Origin: Bacillota bacterium
GTDB lineage: Bacteria; Bacillota; Bacilli; Paenibacillales; NBRC-103111
Assembly: GCA_023393235.1 (NCBI GenBank)
Contig: JAEWMH010000080.1
Span: forward strand, 1 to 64,000
Direction: 5' to 3'
Length of the DNA: 64,000 nucleotides
This document shows positions 7,107 to 15,622 of the stretch, piece after piece. A model generated the notes under the pieces. The model made no database searches, was not told the DNA's origin, and worked only from the letters and a program-made list of their open reading frames with translations. Positions within the stretch are counted from its first letter, which is position 1; every line of letters begins with the position of its first letter. The position numbers and the translations under genes were made by a program.

Positions 7107-9503
7107 CTATTCCACACTCTTCAGCGCCTCTACCATCACGATACGGTTCAGCGTCCGGTTGGTAATCCAATTGACAGCGACGGCGAAGCAGAAGGTTAGC
7201 GCCGCGGTCATCATATAGCTCACCGGCTTCACAGAAACGGCGAAGTGGATGGAGGGCATGTTCAGTGCAACCGTAAGGAATCCGCTGATGAACCGGCCCA
7301 CGGGCAAGCCGATGAGAATACCCGCCGCGGTGAGCAGCAGGGTTTCTTTATTCACATACTGGTGCACTTCCTTATCGTAGAAGCCCAGCACCTTGATGGT
7401 AGCCAGCTCCCGGTTGCGCTCCGAGATGTTCGTGTTAGACAGGGTGAACAGGACCACAAAGGCCAACCCGCCAGCCCTCACAAAGATCAGCAGCAGCACG
7501 GCGTTCATCAGGTCAAAGCCGTATTCGTCTAATAAAGCTGCCGTGCTTACCGAAGTTAACACGGCATCGTTGTCCAGCAGCTTCTCCGCATAGGCAGCCT
7601 GCTCCTGACCGGATAGTGTTGGCAGATGAGCCAACACACCATTCGGGGCATAACCTCCGAACAGGGCCTCATATTGCTTCTGCGGTACATAGACACTGTT
7701 GCCCAGATAATTCTTCACCACATGGGAGATGGTCACCTGATGCTGCTTGAGCCCCATATCCTCCAGGGTAAGGGAGTCCCCTGCCTTCACACCCAGAATA
7801 CGCGCTGCGTTCTGGGTGAGGAGCACGCCCTCCCCCTCCGGCTGGACCAGCTTCCCGTCCAGATTCTCCAAGCGGATGTATTCCTCTGCTGCCGCTCCAT
7901 CGGGAAATGCCATTAGCTGCATCTTTTCCGCGTCTCCGCCGGAGTTCAGCAGCTTCACACTATCTACCCGCACATCCAGATAGTCCTCAGCCTTGCCGTC
8001 GGCGGCCAGCTGCTCCACCAGCTTGCCCTGTTGAGTCTCCTGGGCTACCGCCATAAGGTCATAACGGTAGACCTCCTGATACTGCCGGGGGCCCAGCCGG
8101 TCTATGGAATCCTTAATGGCGAAGCCGCACAGGATCAGGGCGGTGCAGCCCATAATGCCGCCTACCGTCATGAACAGGCGCTTCTTGTAACGGAACAGGT
8201 TTCGTACCGTCACCTTGTTCAGGAATTTCAGCCGGTTCCAAATCACCGGAAGCCGCTCCAGGAACACACGGGAGCCGGCACGTGGCGCCTTGGGACGCAT
8301 AAGCGAAGCGGGCATCTGCCGAAGCTCGCTGCGGCAGGCCAGGGCCGTCGCCCCGACAATGGCCACCAGAAACAGAAGAACGCCTCCTACCCCATAGACT
8401 AGATCAAACCGCAGCTCATAATGGGGAACGGTATACAGCTCCTCCAGCACAAGGGAGATAAATTTGGGCATCAGGACAAAGCCGAACACGTCTCCCAGCA
8501 GTCCTCCCAACAGGCTGGCCATCAAGGCAAACAGCAGGTATTTGCGGTAGATGGCTCCATTGCTGAAGCCCAGCGCCTTATAGGTCCCGATCAGCCCGCG
8601 CTCCTCCTCCACCATCCGGGTCATGGAGGTCAGGCTCATCAGCACAGCCACCAGCAGGAAAATCACCGGAAACACCTTGCCGACAGCTTCAATGGAGGAC
8701 AGATCATTCACCATGCTGGAATAGCTGTCCAGCGAGGTCCGGTCCTGGACATACCATAGGGCGGCACCGCTGTTTGAGCCAGCCTGCCCCCGCAGCCCCT
8801 CTATTCCGCTAATAACCTTCTGTACCACCTGTTTGTATTCATCCGAAAAGGTATCTAACTCTTTCGTACCGGCCACCGTCAGATAAGCCGCAGTAAACAT
8901 CGGGCTGCCGCCAGGCACCGCTGGTATTGGCTCCGCCGTGAAAAAGGTGTAGTCCGCGGCGGCATTGGCCCGGAAAACACTGGCCATACCCCCGGCCTGG
9001 ATGTTCATCGGATCCATGGCTACACCTGTAATGGTATAGGTCTCATTGCCGATAGGTAGAGAACCGCCCACAGATGCGCCGCTTTCCTCGATGTACTTCC
9101 GGTTAACGGCAAGCTCCCTGCTTCCGGAGGGCAGAACCCCTTCCAGCATATAGGGGGCATTGATGCCCTTGGCGCTAAGTGTCTTCAATTCTGCGCTTTT
9201 GCCCACGCCGTCCACATCCGTCTCCACCGTCCGGCTGAAGGCTCCTTCCACCGCCTCCACACCCTCCACCCGGCTGACCGTCTTCACGTCTTCCTCCGTC
9301 AGCCCCATGGGAGACATGATCCGGATGTCGAATAAATGCTGCCGGTCATAGAACTTGTCTGCCGAATAATACATATCCATGCAGGAAGCGTACAGGCCGG
9401 TAAGCATCCCGACCCCCAGCGCGGTAATGATCATGATGGACATAAACCGTTTCCACCCTTTGCGGATGGAACGCCAAATATCGTTCCGGTAAGCCTTGTT
9501 CAT
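7107..9503 (-). CDS. FtsX-type ABC permease with two extracellular MacB-like domains (YtrF-like, copy 2)
   Basis: A 798-residue permease. The N-terminal membrane helix (about residues 20-40) is followed by an extracytoplasmic domain, then an FtsX bundle at about 270-400 (SLTSMTRMVEEERGLIGTYK is the conserved loop). A second helix, a second extracellular domain and a second FtsX bundle follow near the C-terminus (NISERNRELATIKVLGF). Duplicated FtsX proteins usually work as mechanotransmitters or substrate-moving pumps at the cell envelope. The ATG at 9503 follows the ATPase stop by four bases. It is paralogous to the permease at 10307-12646. Confidence 0.9.
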   Translation of the reverse strand: MNKAYRNDIWRSIRKGWKRFMSIMIITALGVGMLTGLYASCMDMYYSADKFYDRQHLFDIRIMSPMGLTEEDVKTVSRVEGVEAVEGAFSRTVETDVDGVGKSAELKTLSAKGINAPYMLEGVLPSGSRELAVNRKYIEESGASVGGSLPIGNETYTITGVAMDPMNIQAGGMASVFRANAAADYTFFTAEPIPAVPGGSPMFTAAYLTVAGTKELDTFSDEYKQVVQKVISGIEGLRGQAGSNSGAALWYVQDRTSLDSYSSMVNDLSSIEAVGKVFPVIFLLVAVLMSLTSMTRMVEEERGLIGTYKALGFSNGAIYRKYLLFALMASLLGGLLGDVFGFVLMPKFISLVLEELYTVPHYELRFDLVYGVGGVLLFLVAIVGATALACRSELRQMPASLMRPKAPRAGSRVFLERLPVIWNRLKFLNKVTVRNLFRYKKRLFMTVGGIMGCTALILCGFAIKDSIDRLGPRQYQEVYRYDLMAVAQETQQGKLVEQLAADGKAEDYLDVRVDSVKLLNSGGDAEKMQLMAFPDGAAAEEYIRLENLDGKLVQPEGEGVLLTQNAARILGVKAGDSLTLEDMGLKQHQVTISHVVKNYLGNSVYVPQKQYEALFGGYAPNGVLAHLPTLSGQEQAAYAEKLLDNDAVLTSVSTAALLDEYGFDLMNAVLLLIFVRAGGLAFVVLFTLSNTNISERNRELATIKVLGFYDKEVHQYVNKETLLLTAAGILIGLPVGRFISGFLTVALNMPSIHFAVSVKPVSYMMTAALTFCFAVAVNWITNRTLNRIVMVEALKSVE

Positions 9504-9507
9504 CCCC

Positions 9508-10209
9508 TCACCACTCAATCTGCTCGACGGGAGTCGGCTGTTCGTTATGCACCATTTTCACCACTTGGCCGTTCTTGAAGTGGATGACCTTGTCGGCCAT
9601 AGGTGCCAGCGCCGAGTTGTGGGTGATGATCAGCACCGTGATCTTCTCCCGGCGGCACATGTCCTGGAGCAGCTGCAGAATCTGCTTGCCGGTATTGTAA
9701 TCCAATGCGCCGGTAGGCTCATCGCACAGCAGCAGCTTTGGCTTCTTGGCGATGGCCCGGGCGATGGATACCCGCTGCTGCTCCCCGCCGGAGAGCTGGG
9801 CGGGGAAGTTATTCTTGCGTTCGGATAACCCCACCTTATCCAGCGTTTCGGAGGCATCCAGGGAATCCTGGCGGATCTGGGCGGCCAGCTCCACATTTTC
9901 CAGTGCGGTCAGATTGGGCACCAGGTTATAGAATTGAAATACAAAGCCGATATCCGTACGGCGGTAACCCACCAGCTGCTTATTGGAATAACGGGACACC
10001 ACCTCGCCGTCCACCACCACCTCACCGGAGGTAGCCGTATCCATTCCGCCTAATATATTGAGAGCTGTCGTTTTGCCTGCACCGGAGGCGCCGAGGATTA
10101 CGGCCAGCTCCCCCTTTTCCACTGAAAAGCTGGCATTCTCCAGGGCGTGGATGACAACACCCTCGGAGGCGTATTGCTTTCCCACTTGGTTAAATTCAAT
10201 ATAGGCCAT
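9508..10209 (-). CDS. ABC ATPase of the LolD/MacB type (YtrE-like, copy 2)
   Basis: A 233-residue ATPase for the following FtsX permease. It has Walker A GASGAGKTT (about residues 40-48), Q-loop FVFQFYNLVPNLTALENV, signature LSGGEQQR, Walker B LLLCDEPTGALD and H-loop ITHN. These are the hallmarks of FtsX-partner ATPases rather than importers. It closely resembles the ATPase at 12640-13344 and also ends in EIEW. It has its own promoter just upstream. Confidence 0.9.
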   Translation of the reverse strand: MAYIEFNQVGKQYASEGVVIHALENASFSVEKGELAVILGASGAGKTTALNILGGMDTATSGEVVVDGEVVSRYSNKQLVGYRRTDIGFVFQFYNLVPNLTALENVELAAQIRQDSLDASETLDKVGLSERKNNFPAQLSGGEQQRVSIARAIAKKPKLLLCDEPTGALDYNTGKQILQLLQDMCRREKITVLIITHNSALAPMADKVIHFKNGQVVKMVHNEQPTPVEQIEW

Positions 10210-10246
10210 CAGGTTCTCTCCCTTGACTTTGGCGTGCTAATACTTA

Positions 10247-10275
10247 ATCGTATAAATCCCGCATGCGTTTGTCAA
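10247..10275 (-). promoter_or_regulatory. Promoter of the second ATPase/FtsX pair
   Basis: On the minus strand TTGACA (plus 10270-10275), a 17-base spacer and TACGAT (plus 10247-10252) precede the ATPase start at 10209. None of the GntR operator sequence found upstream of the first pair is visible here, so this pair may be controlled independently. Confidence 0.75.
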
Positions 10276-10306
10276 ATAGAGAGAACGGCAAGGCCTTGTC
10301 GCGTTT

Positions 10307-12646
10307 TTACTCCACGCTCTTTAACGATTCAATCATGTTAATGCCCGCTACCTTCCTGCGGAGAAGCAGGCTGGATGTAGCCGTAAGCAGAAGGGCCAGT
10401 AACACCGCTATCAGCACAACGGCAGCAGGCAGCTGGTCCGGGATTTGCTGGTGGCTGCTGGACAATGCCTTCACAATATTCCCGAACACGTAACCGCTGG
10501 CCGGGAGAGCGAAAATGACCGCAAAGGCGGTTACCGCTATATTTTCGGAAAAGATGAGCCTGTTGATTTTGTGCTTGGGATAACCCAATACCTTCAGGGT
10601 GGCGAGCTCCCGGTTTCTTTCGTAAATATTAATGGACGAGATGGTATAGATTGCTCCGAAGGACAAGATCACGGCACAGATGATGAACATGATAAACATA
10701 AAGCTGTTTTGCTGCATCATATATTCCGCCGATTTCCCCAAATCCGCCTGGTCTGTAATGGCCTCCACCTGAAGGTCCTGCTCAAAGAAGCTGCGAAGCC
10801 CGGGAACCTCTGCGGCATGATCCGCTGCAACCAGAAGCGAGGTTGGGCTGTACGTCAGCCCAAAGCTCTCCAAATACTCCGGTGTCACAAAAAAGGACGG
10901 ATTGGAATACTGGTTGGTGATGTGTTGGACCTTCATAGTAACGGTTTGATTCCGCAGCCCGGGAGCCGTAAAGGCCAGCTGAATCAGATCCCCTTCCGAG
11001 ATGTGATACTTGTCGGCATACGACTTGGGCACCAGCACCCCGCCGTTCTCCAGAGCAACTTGGTTATCATGAGCGTCAAAAAAATGAATAAGTTTGTTTT
11101 CCGTTCCGGTTACGACTAAATCGGCCTTTTCTGCCCGGCTGTCTTTCATGAAGTTCACCGGTAAAGTGGACAAGCCGTAGCTGCTTTTTATGCCGGAGGG
11201 CAGCTTTAGGGTCTCCAAATTCACTCCCGTTTTGTAGTCCATTTTCAGATCATAGGTGTACACCTCTCCGATTTGATCCGCAACCTTTTGCAGAGACATC
11301 TGTGTGCCAAAAGCCGTGATAAGCAGAATGGTGCTGACCGCTACACCAATGGAGCTGGCAAGCGCTTTTTGCTTGTTGAGAAAGATGTTCCGCAGAATCA
11401 GCTTGTAGCTGTACGGAAGACGGCTCCAAATACCGGGAATCCGTTCCATGACTATTTTTTTCATCGATTTTGGCGGTTTTGGCCGCAGCATCTGGGCGGC
11501 CCGTTCCCTCAGTATCTTCCTGCCGCTCAGGTAGCAGGATATCATGCCGAACACACTGGAGATCACGATGGGCGGCACGAGGGAGAACGGAGAAAGTGAA
11601 AATTCGATCCCCGGCAGCGAATAGGAGTTGGCATTAGACGCCGTCACCATGGGAACAAAGACTACAGCAGCAACGATATAACCAAGAATAGAGCCAGTAA
11701 TGCCGACAATGACGGGGAAACCCATGTAATGAAGCATGATGCTTCTGTTTTTTACACCCAAAGCCTTCATAATCCCCACCTGATTCCGCTGGGAATCGAT
11801 CATCCTGGACATGGTCAGGAATAGAATAATGGCTTCAATCAGGAACAGGACCAAAGGGATAACCTTGCTCATCAAGCGGTTATTATGGATAGTGGCATTC
11901 AACTGCGAATAACTGAAAGTGCGTTCCTTGCTCATTTGGCTCAAATAAGACAGATTTCGGGACTTCTCTTCGATAACCTGGGCTAATTGATCGACATTGT
12001 AGCCGTCCTCCGCATCAACCAAAATTTCGTTGTAAAAAACACCCCCGCCCCCGGCAATGTCAGGTACAGACGCTTCAGCCACATAAGCGATTCCATGGGT
12101 TTTGTGGTCTTGGATTTCGTTTTTCTTGGCATGCTCCACATTTTCGCCTAAACCAACAATGGTAAACCTCAGATCTTTATTATTGGTCTGGATCGTGATG
12201 GCATCACCGATACGATAGTTATGCTCCTGAGCATAATGGGAATCCAGTAACACCTCCCCCTGTTTCCAAGGAATACTCCCCTCCATTACAGCAGGCGTAT
12301 TGATTGAGTTGTCCGCAGGAATCGAATGAACGTTCACTATGGCCTTATACGAGTCAAACACTTCCGACGCCTGAATGCTGTACCGGCCTTCTATTTTTTT
12401 GACGCCTTGAATACCGCTTAATGAGGCCATTTCCTGCTTGGAAAGCTGACTGTAATACACATTCAGATCGCTGATATTATGCTTTTCGAAATACTGCTCT
12501 GTATACGCGCTTAAATGATCGCTCAGGGTGACCAGGCCTGTATAGAAAAAAGCCCCCACAGCAATGACCACAGCAAACGCCATAAATTGTCCGGCGGATT
12601 GCTTCAGGTCCCTCCACAGCTTGTACCGTAATTTCCCCATCACCAT
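10307..12646 (-). CDS. FtsX-type ABC permease with two extracellular MacB-like domains (YtrF-like, copy 1)
   Basis: A 779-residue duplicated FtsX permease: N-terminal helix (about residues 18-38), extracellular domain, FtsX bundle with MSRMIDSQRNQVGIMKALG, second extracellular domain, and a C-terminal FtsX bundle with INIYERNRELATLKVLGYP. ATG 12646 lies five bases after GAGGAG; ATG 12640 overlaps the ATPase stop and is an alternative. It is coupled to the ATPase upstream and sits in the arm of the divergent system that carries a GntR operator in its promoter, so it is probably the regulated exporter or sensor unit. Confidence 0.9.
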   Translation of the reverse strand: MVMGKLRYKLWRDLKQSAGQFMAFAVVIAVGAFFYTGLVTLSDHLSAYTEQYFEKHNISDLNVYYSQLSKQEMASLSGIQGVKKIEGRYSIQASEVFDSYKAIVNVHSIPADNSINTPAVMEGSIPWKQGEVLLDSHYAQEHNYRIGDAITIQTNNKDLRFTIVGLGENVEHAKKNEIQDHKTHGIAYVAEASVPDIAGGGGVFYNEILVDAEDGYNVDQLAQVIEEKSRNLSYLSQMSKERTFSYSQLNATIHNNRLMSKVIPLVLFLIEAIILFLTMSRMIDSQRNQVGIMKALGVKNRSIMLHYMGFPVIVGITGSILGYIVAAVVFVPMVTASNANSYSLPGIEFSLSPFSLVPPIVISSVFGMISCYLSGRKILRERAAQMLRPKPPKSMKKIVMERIPGIWSRLPYSYKLILRNIFLNKQKALASSIGVAVSTILLITAFGTQMSLQKVADQIGEVYTYDLKMDYKTGVNLETLKLPSGIKSSYGLSTLPVNFMKDSRAEKADLVVTGTENKLIHFFDAHDNQVALENGGVLVPKSYADKYHISEGDLIQLAFTAPGLRNQTVTMKVQHITNQYSNPSFFVTPEYLESFGLTYSPTSLLVAADHAAEVPGLRSFFEQDLQVEAITDQADLGKSAEYMMQQNSFMFIMFIICAVILSFGAIYTISSINIYERNRELATLKVLGYPKHKINRLIFSENIAVTAFAVIFALPASGYVFGNIVKALSSSHQQIPDQLPAAVVLIAVLLALLLTATSSLLLRRKVAGINMIESLKSVE

Positions 12647-13344
12647 TCGATCTCCTCAACGCTTTGTTTGCGGGCATTCACCATAACGCTTTCGATCAAC
12701 CCGCTTTTCACCTTGATCACTTTATCGGCCATGGGCGCAATGGCGGTATTATGGGTGACCAATACTACACAGGTTTTCATGTCCTTATTCAAATCCTCAA
12801 GAAGCTTCAGGACAGACTTCCCTGTCACGTAATCCAATGCCCCGGTAGGTTCATCGCATAGCAGCAGGGAGGGATTCTTGGCAACCGCTCTGGCAATCGC
12901 CACGCGCTGTTGTTCTCCGCCGGAGAGCTGGGACGGATAATTGCCGGTCCGGCTGGTCAGGCCGACTTTATGGAGAATATCCTTGGCATCCAGATGGTTA
13001 TCGCATACCTCTGCGGCAAACTCCACATTCTCCAATGCATTCAAGTTGGGAATCAAGTTATAAAATTGAAATACAAAACCTACCTTCTTCCCCCGGTATT
13101 CCGTGAGCTTTCTTTCGTTGAGACGGGTTATATCCTGGCCGTCAACCAAAACCCGGCCCGAGCTGGCTGTATCCATTCCGCCCAATATATTCAGGATGGT
13201 GCTTTTGCCTGCGCCGCTTGTGCCTAAAACCACCACGAACTCCCCCTCCGATATGGAGAAATCCACACCGGCCAACGCTTGGATTTTGATTTCGCCGATC
13301 TGATATTCCTTCGTTACAGCTTGAAATTCGATAAGTGTTCTCAT
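12640..13344 (-). CDS. ABC ATPase of the LolD/MacB type (YtrE-like, copy 1)
   Basis: A 234-residue ATPase with Walker A GTSGAGKST, Q-loop FVFQFYNLIPNLNALENV, signature LSGGEQQR, Walker B LLLCDEPTGALD and a VTHN H-loop. It is the first gene of the leftward operon and overlaps its permease. In Bacillus subtilis the ytr operon combines a GntR repressor, a YtrB-type ATPase, ABC-2 permeases, a YtrE ATPase and a YtrF FtsX protein, and it responds to lipid II-binding antibiotics. This locus has the same parts arranged divergently. Confidence 0.9.
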   Translation of the reverse strand: MRTLIEFQAVTKEYQIGEIKIQALAGVDFSISEGEFVVVLGTSGAGKSTILNILGGMDTASSGRVLVDGQDITRLNERKLTEYRGKKVGFVFQFYNLIPNLNALENVEFAAEVCDNHLDAKDILHKVGLTSRTGNYPSQLSGGEQQRVAIARAVAKNPSLLLCDEPTGALDYVTGKSVLKLLEDLNKDMKTCVVLVTHNTAIAPMADKVIKVKSGLIESVMVNARKQSVEEIEW

Positions 13345-13420
13345 CGGTTCCCTCTCCCCGCTTCACATGTAATGAATCCGCAGGACAAATTCGCCCTATG
13401 AATTTCGTTTTGTGTATGTT

Positions 13421-13471
13421 AGTATGTTACTCATGTAGCATACTGTAATGCATGGTCCCAAAGGTTGTCAA
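13421..13471 (-). promoter_or_regulatory. Leftward promoter with GntR operator
   Basis: On the minus strand TTGACA (plus 13466-13471), an 18-base spacer and TACAGT (plus 13442-13447) form a promoter. A 24-bp inverted repeat at 13421-13444 (AGTATGTTAC, four bases, GTAGCATACT) overlaps the last three bases of the -10 box and continues downstream. Binding of the GntR protein there should block transcription. Confidence 0.85.
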
Positions 13472-13510
13472 TAACAAAAATACAGGTTCATATCCGGCAA
13501 CCGGCTGTAA

Positions 13511-13560
13511 TTGACAATCGTTTGCTGATCTAATATGGTATGTTGGACAGGTAACATACT
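13511..13560 (+). promoter_or_regulatory. Rightward promoter with GntR operator
   Basis: TTGACA (13511-13516), a 17-base spacer and TATGGT (13534-13539) precede the regulator gene. A second 24-bp inverted repeat at 13537-13560 (GGTATGTT, six bases, GTAACATACT) again overlaps the last three bases of the -10 box. The geometry is the same as on the leftward promoter. Confidence 0.85.
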
Positions 13561-13581
13561 AATATGATGAATGGTGAAACC

Positions 13582-13950
13582 ATGAACTTCACTTTCGACG
13601 ATAAACATCCCATTTTTCAACAGGCAGCCGACATCATTGAAGATGATATCTTAAAGGGCACGTTCCAGGAGAATGATCAGATTCTTTCTGTAGCCCAGTT
13701 TTCACAGCTGTTTCAGATCAACCCTGCAACTGTGGTGAAAGGGATCGGTCTGCTTGTTAACGAGGGTATTCTGTACAAAAAACGCGGGCTTGGCATGTAC
13801 GTAGCAGCCGATGCGAGGGAGAAAATCCTGGTGAAGCGTAAGGAACGTTTCTCAAAGGAGCTGCTGTTGGAGCTGGTGAAGGAAGCGGATAAGCTAACGC
13901 TCTCAACGGAAGAAATCATGAGCATGATCAAGCAACTTAGAAAGGAATGA
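13582..13950 (+). CDS. GntR family regulator, YtrA subfamily
   Basis: A 122-residue repressor. The winged helix-turn-helix (residues about 5-75, with QLFQINPATVVKGIGLLVNEG) is followed by only about 45 residues. That short tail is the YtrA layout, in which the tail serves for dimerisation and there is no large effector domain. I choose ATG 13582, giving the usual MNFTFDDKxPIF start with GGTG upstream; ATG 13564 is possible. It heads an operon with an ATPase and permease and lies between two matching operators, so it probably represses both divergent operons. The inducing signal in this subfamily is often cell-wall-active antibiotic stress (family knowledge). Confidence 0.9.
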   Translation: MNFTFDDKHPIFQQAADIIEDDILKGTFQENDQILSVAQFSQLFQINPATVVKGIGLLVNEGILYKKRGLGMYVAADAREKILVKRKERFSKELLLELVKEADKLTLSTEEIMSMIKQLRKE

Positions 13951-13951
13951 G

Positions 13952-14827
13952 TTGCCCGTGAGCACCGTATTAACCTGCGGGAATATAAACAAGAGGTACG
14001 GCCGGACGATTGCCTTGCGTAATTTGAGCCTGCAGCTGCAGGAGAATGTCATTTATGGTTTGTTAGGCCGCAACGGAGCAGGGAAAACCACCCTGCTGAA
14101 CATGATCGCAGGCGGAATCTTTCCGGATAGCGGAACCCTGGAGGTATGGGGGAAGAGGCTGAAGAAGGGCGAACTTCCGAGGAATTTCTGTTATGTGCGC
14201 GACCATACCAGCCCCTTCGGGGGAGCACGGGTAATGGAGGTGCTTCAGTTTGCATCCGGCTTCCATCCGAATTGGGCTTGGCCATTGGCCCATGAACTGC
14301 TGGAGACCTTCCGGATCGATCCCCGTAAGAAAATGAGCCAGCTTTCCAAAGGAACGGCATCGCTTGTTGGAAACATCATCGGTTTGGCCAGCCGGGCGCC
14401 GCTGACAGTTTTTGATGAGCCGGTGCTGGGACTGGATGTTTTGATGCGGGAAAAATTCTATAGAGCACTTATGGAGGATTATGCCAACCACCCCCGCACC
14501 ATCTTCCTGTCCACCCATCTGATTGATGAAATTGCGCCGGTGGTGGAGAAGGTATTTATTATTGAAGCCGGGTCCGTCCTTCTCCATGATGAGATGGACC
14601 GGATTCGGATGGGCGCGCTTATGCTCCGGGGAAAATCCGAGGCGGTGGCTACGTTTACGGCCGGGAAGAGAGTTATCCATACAGAAGCATATGGCCGCGG
14701 TACCCTTGCCGCTATTTATGAACAGCTGACGGAAGAGGATTTCATGCGTGCGCGGGAGTTGGATATTTCCATTGAAGGCCTGACGCTGCAGAAGTTCTTC
14801 GCGTATCTGGTTGAGGGAGGGCAATAA
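13952..14827 (+). CDS. ABC transporter ATP-binding protein (YtrB-like)
   Basis: A 291-residue ATPase. Walker A is GRNGAGKTT (about residues 38-46) and Walker B is LTVFDEPVLGLD. The signature is unusual (LSKGTASLVG in place of LSGGQ), as in YtrB-type proteins. Two starts are possible: TTG 13952, five bases after AAGGA, or GTG 13958. It starts almost immediately after the GntR stop and shares its transcript, and it should energise the small permease that follows. Confidence 0.85.
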   Translation: MPVSTVLTCGNINKRYGRTIALRNLSLQLQENVIYGLLGRNGAGKTTLLNMIAGGIFPDSGTLEVWGKRLKKGELPRNFCYVRDHTSPFGGARVMEVLQFASGFHPNWAWPLAHELLETFRIDPRKKMSQLSKGTASLVGNIIGLASRAPLTVFDEPVLGLDVLMREKFYRALMEDYANHPRTIFLSTHLIDEIAPVVEKVFIIEAGSVLLHDEMDRIRMGALMLRGKSEAVATFTAGKRVIHTEAYGRGTLAAIYEQLTEEDFMRARELDISIEGLTLQKFFAYLVEGGQ

Positions 14828-14828
14828 A

Positions 14829-15512
14829 TTGAAGGCATGGACGGTTCATCTTAAACCGGCTTTTGTGCAAATGCGGATGTATGTCTGGGGTGTTATCCTG
14901 CTAATCCTGCTGGGAAGAGTGGCGGATCTGATCGTCACACTCAGTATAAAAAGCGGCTTCACCATGCGTCTTTCGGACGGCAATATGCTGCTGCTGATCC
15001 TGCTTCTTACCGCGGTTATCCTTCCCCTCACGTATTTCAACCGTATCATTTATTTGGGTGCAAGCCGGCAGCAGTATTTCAATGGGCTGCATTTTGTATT
15101 CGGTGTCTGGGCCGCGGGTATCGCTTTATTCAATTCCTTGTGGTACCAGCTCGAAGTCCATATATTCCGGGATTTCACGGGCATTGTGGACATGATCGAG
15201 GCCTTCCATTGGACAGACTTTGGGGTGGTGGGGTCATTCCTGTATCAAGCCGCTTTTTATGTCATGGTAATGGCCCTTCTTTCCATGCTGGCCTCCGGCT
15301 ACTCCCACCCAGTGGGTTGGCTGCTGTGGGTCCTGCTGATTACCGCTATTCCGGTCGGAACCGCCATCCCTTCCTTCCGCGTCCATGTGGCAGCCTTCTT
15401 CAAAGCTCTGTTGTTCAATAGCTCGCTTCTAACAGGCGTGCTTTTTAACCTTGCCCTCTATGTGCTGTTCGCAGCCGGAGGCTGGTGGTTTACCCAGAGA
15501 AGAACGTATTAA
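14829..15512 (+). CDS. ABC-2-like membrane subunit of the YtrB ATPase
   Basis: A 227-residue protein with about six hydrophobic segments (near residues 15-35, 50-70, 85-105, 135-160, 170-185 and 200-222). It starts at TTG 14829, after GAGGGAGG inside the end of the ATPase gene and one base after its stop. It has no recognisable enzymatic motif. By position it is the counterpart of the YtrC/YtrD permeases. It ends the rightward operon, before a strong terminator. Confidence 0.75.
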   Translation: MKAWTVHLKPAFVQMRMYVWGVILLILLGRVADLIVTLSIKSGFTMRLSDGNMLLLILLLTAVILPLTYFNRIIYLGASRQQYFNGLHFVFGVWAAGIALFNSLWYQLEVHIFRDFTGIVDMIEAFHWTDFGVVGSFLYQAAFYVMVMALLSMLASGYSHPVGWLLWVLLITAIPVGTAIPSFRVHVAAFFKALLFNSSLLTGVLFNLALYVLFAAGGWWFTQRRTY

Positions 15513-15576
15513 GGAGTTTTCCCTTCACCGGAAGCCGGAGCATAGATCGAACTGAGTCTGCGTTAAAAAGGCCAAA

Positions 15577-15618
15577 AAAAAGCTGTCCCTTCGCAAATGC
15601 GCTTGGGGACAGCTTTTG
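15577..15618. terminator. Bidirectional Rho-independent terminator
   Basis: AAAAGCTGTCCC pairs with GGGACAGCTTTT, with A/T runs on both sides. It lies between the convergent ends of the ytr-like operon (15512) and the SLH protein gene (15623) and can serve both. Confidence 0.9.
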
Positions 15619-15622
15619 TATT

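Noticed and set aside
6937..7218. Short open frames downstream of the FtsX gene
   Set aside because: They overlap the 3' end of the permease or low-complexity G/C runs and lack start signals.
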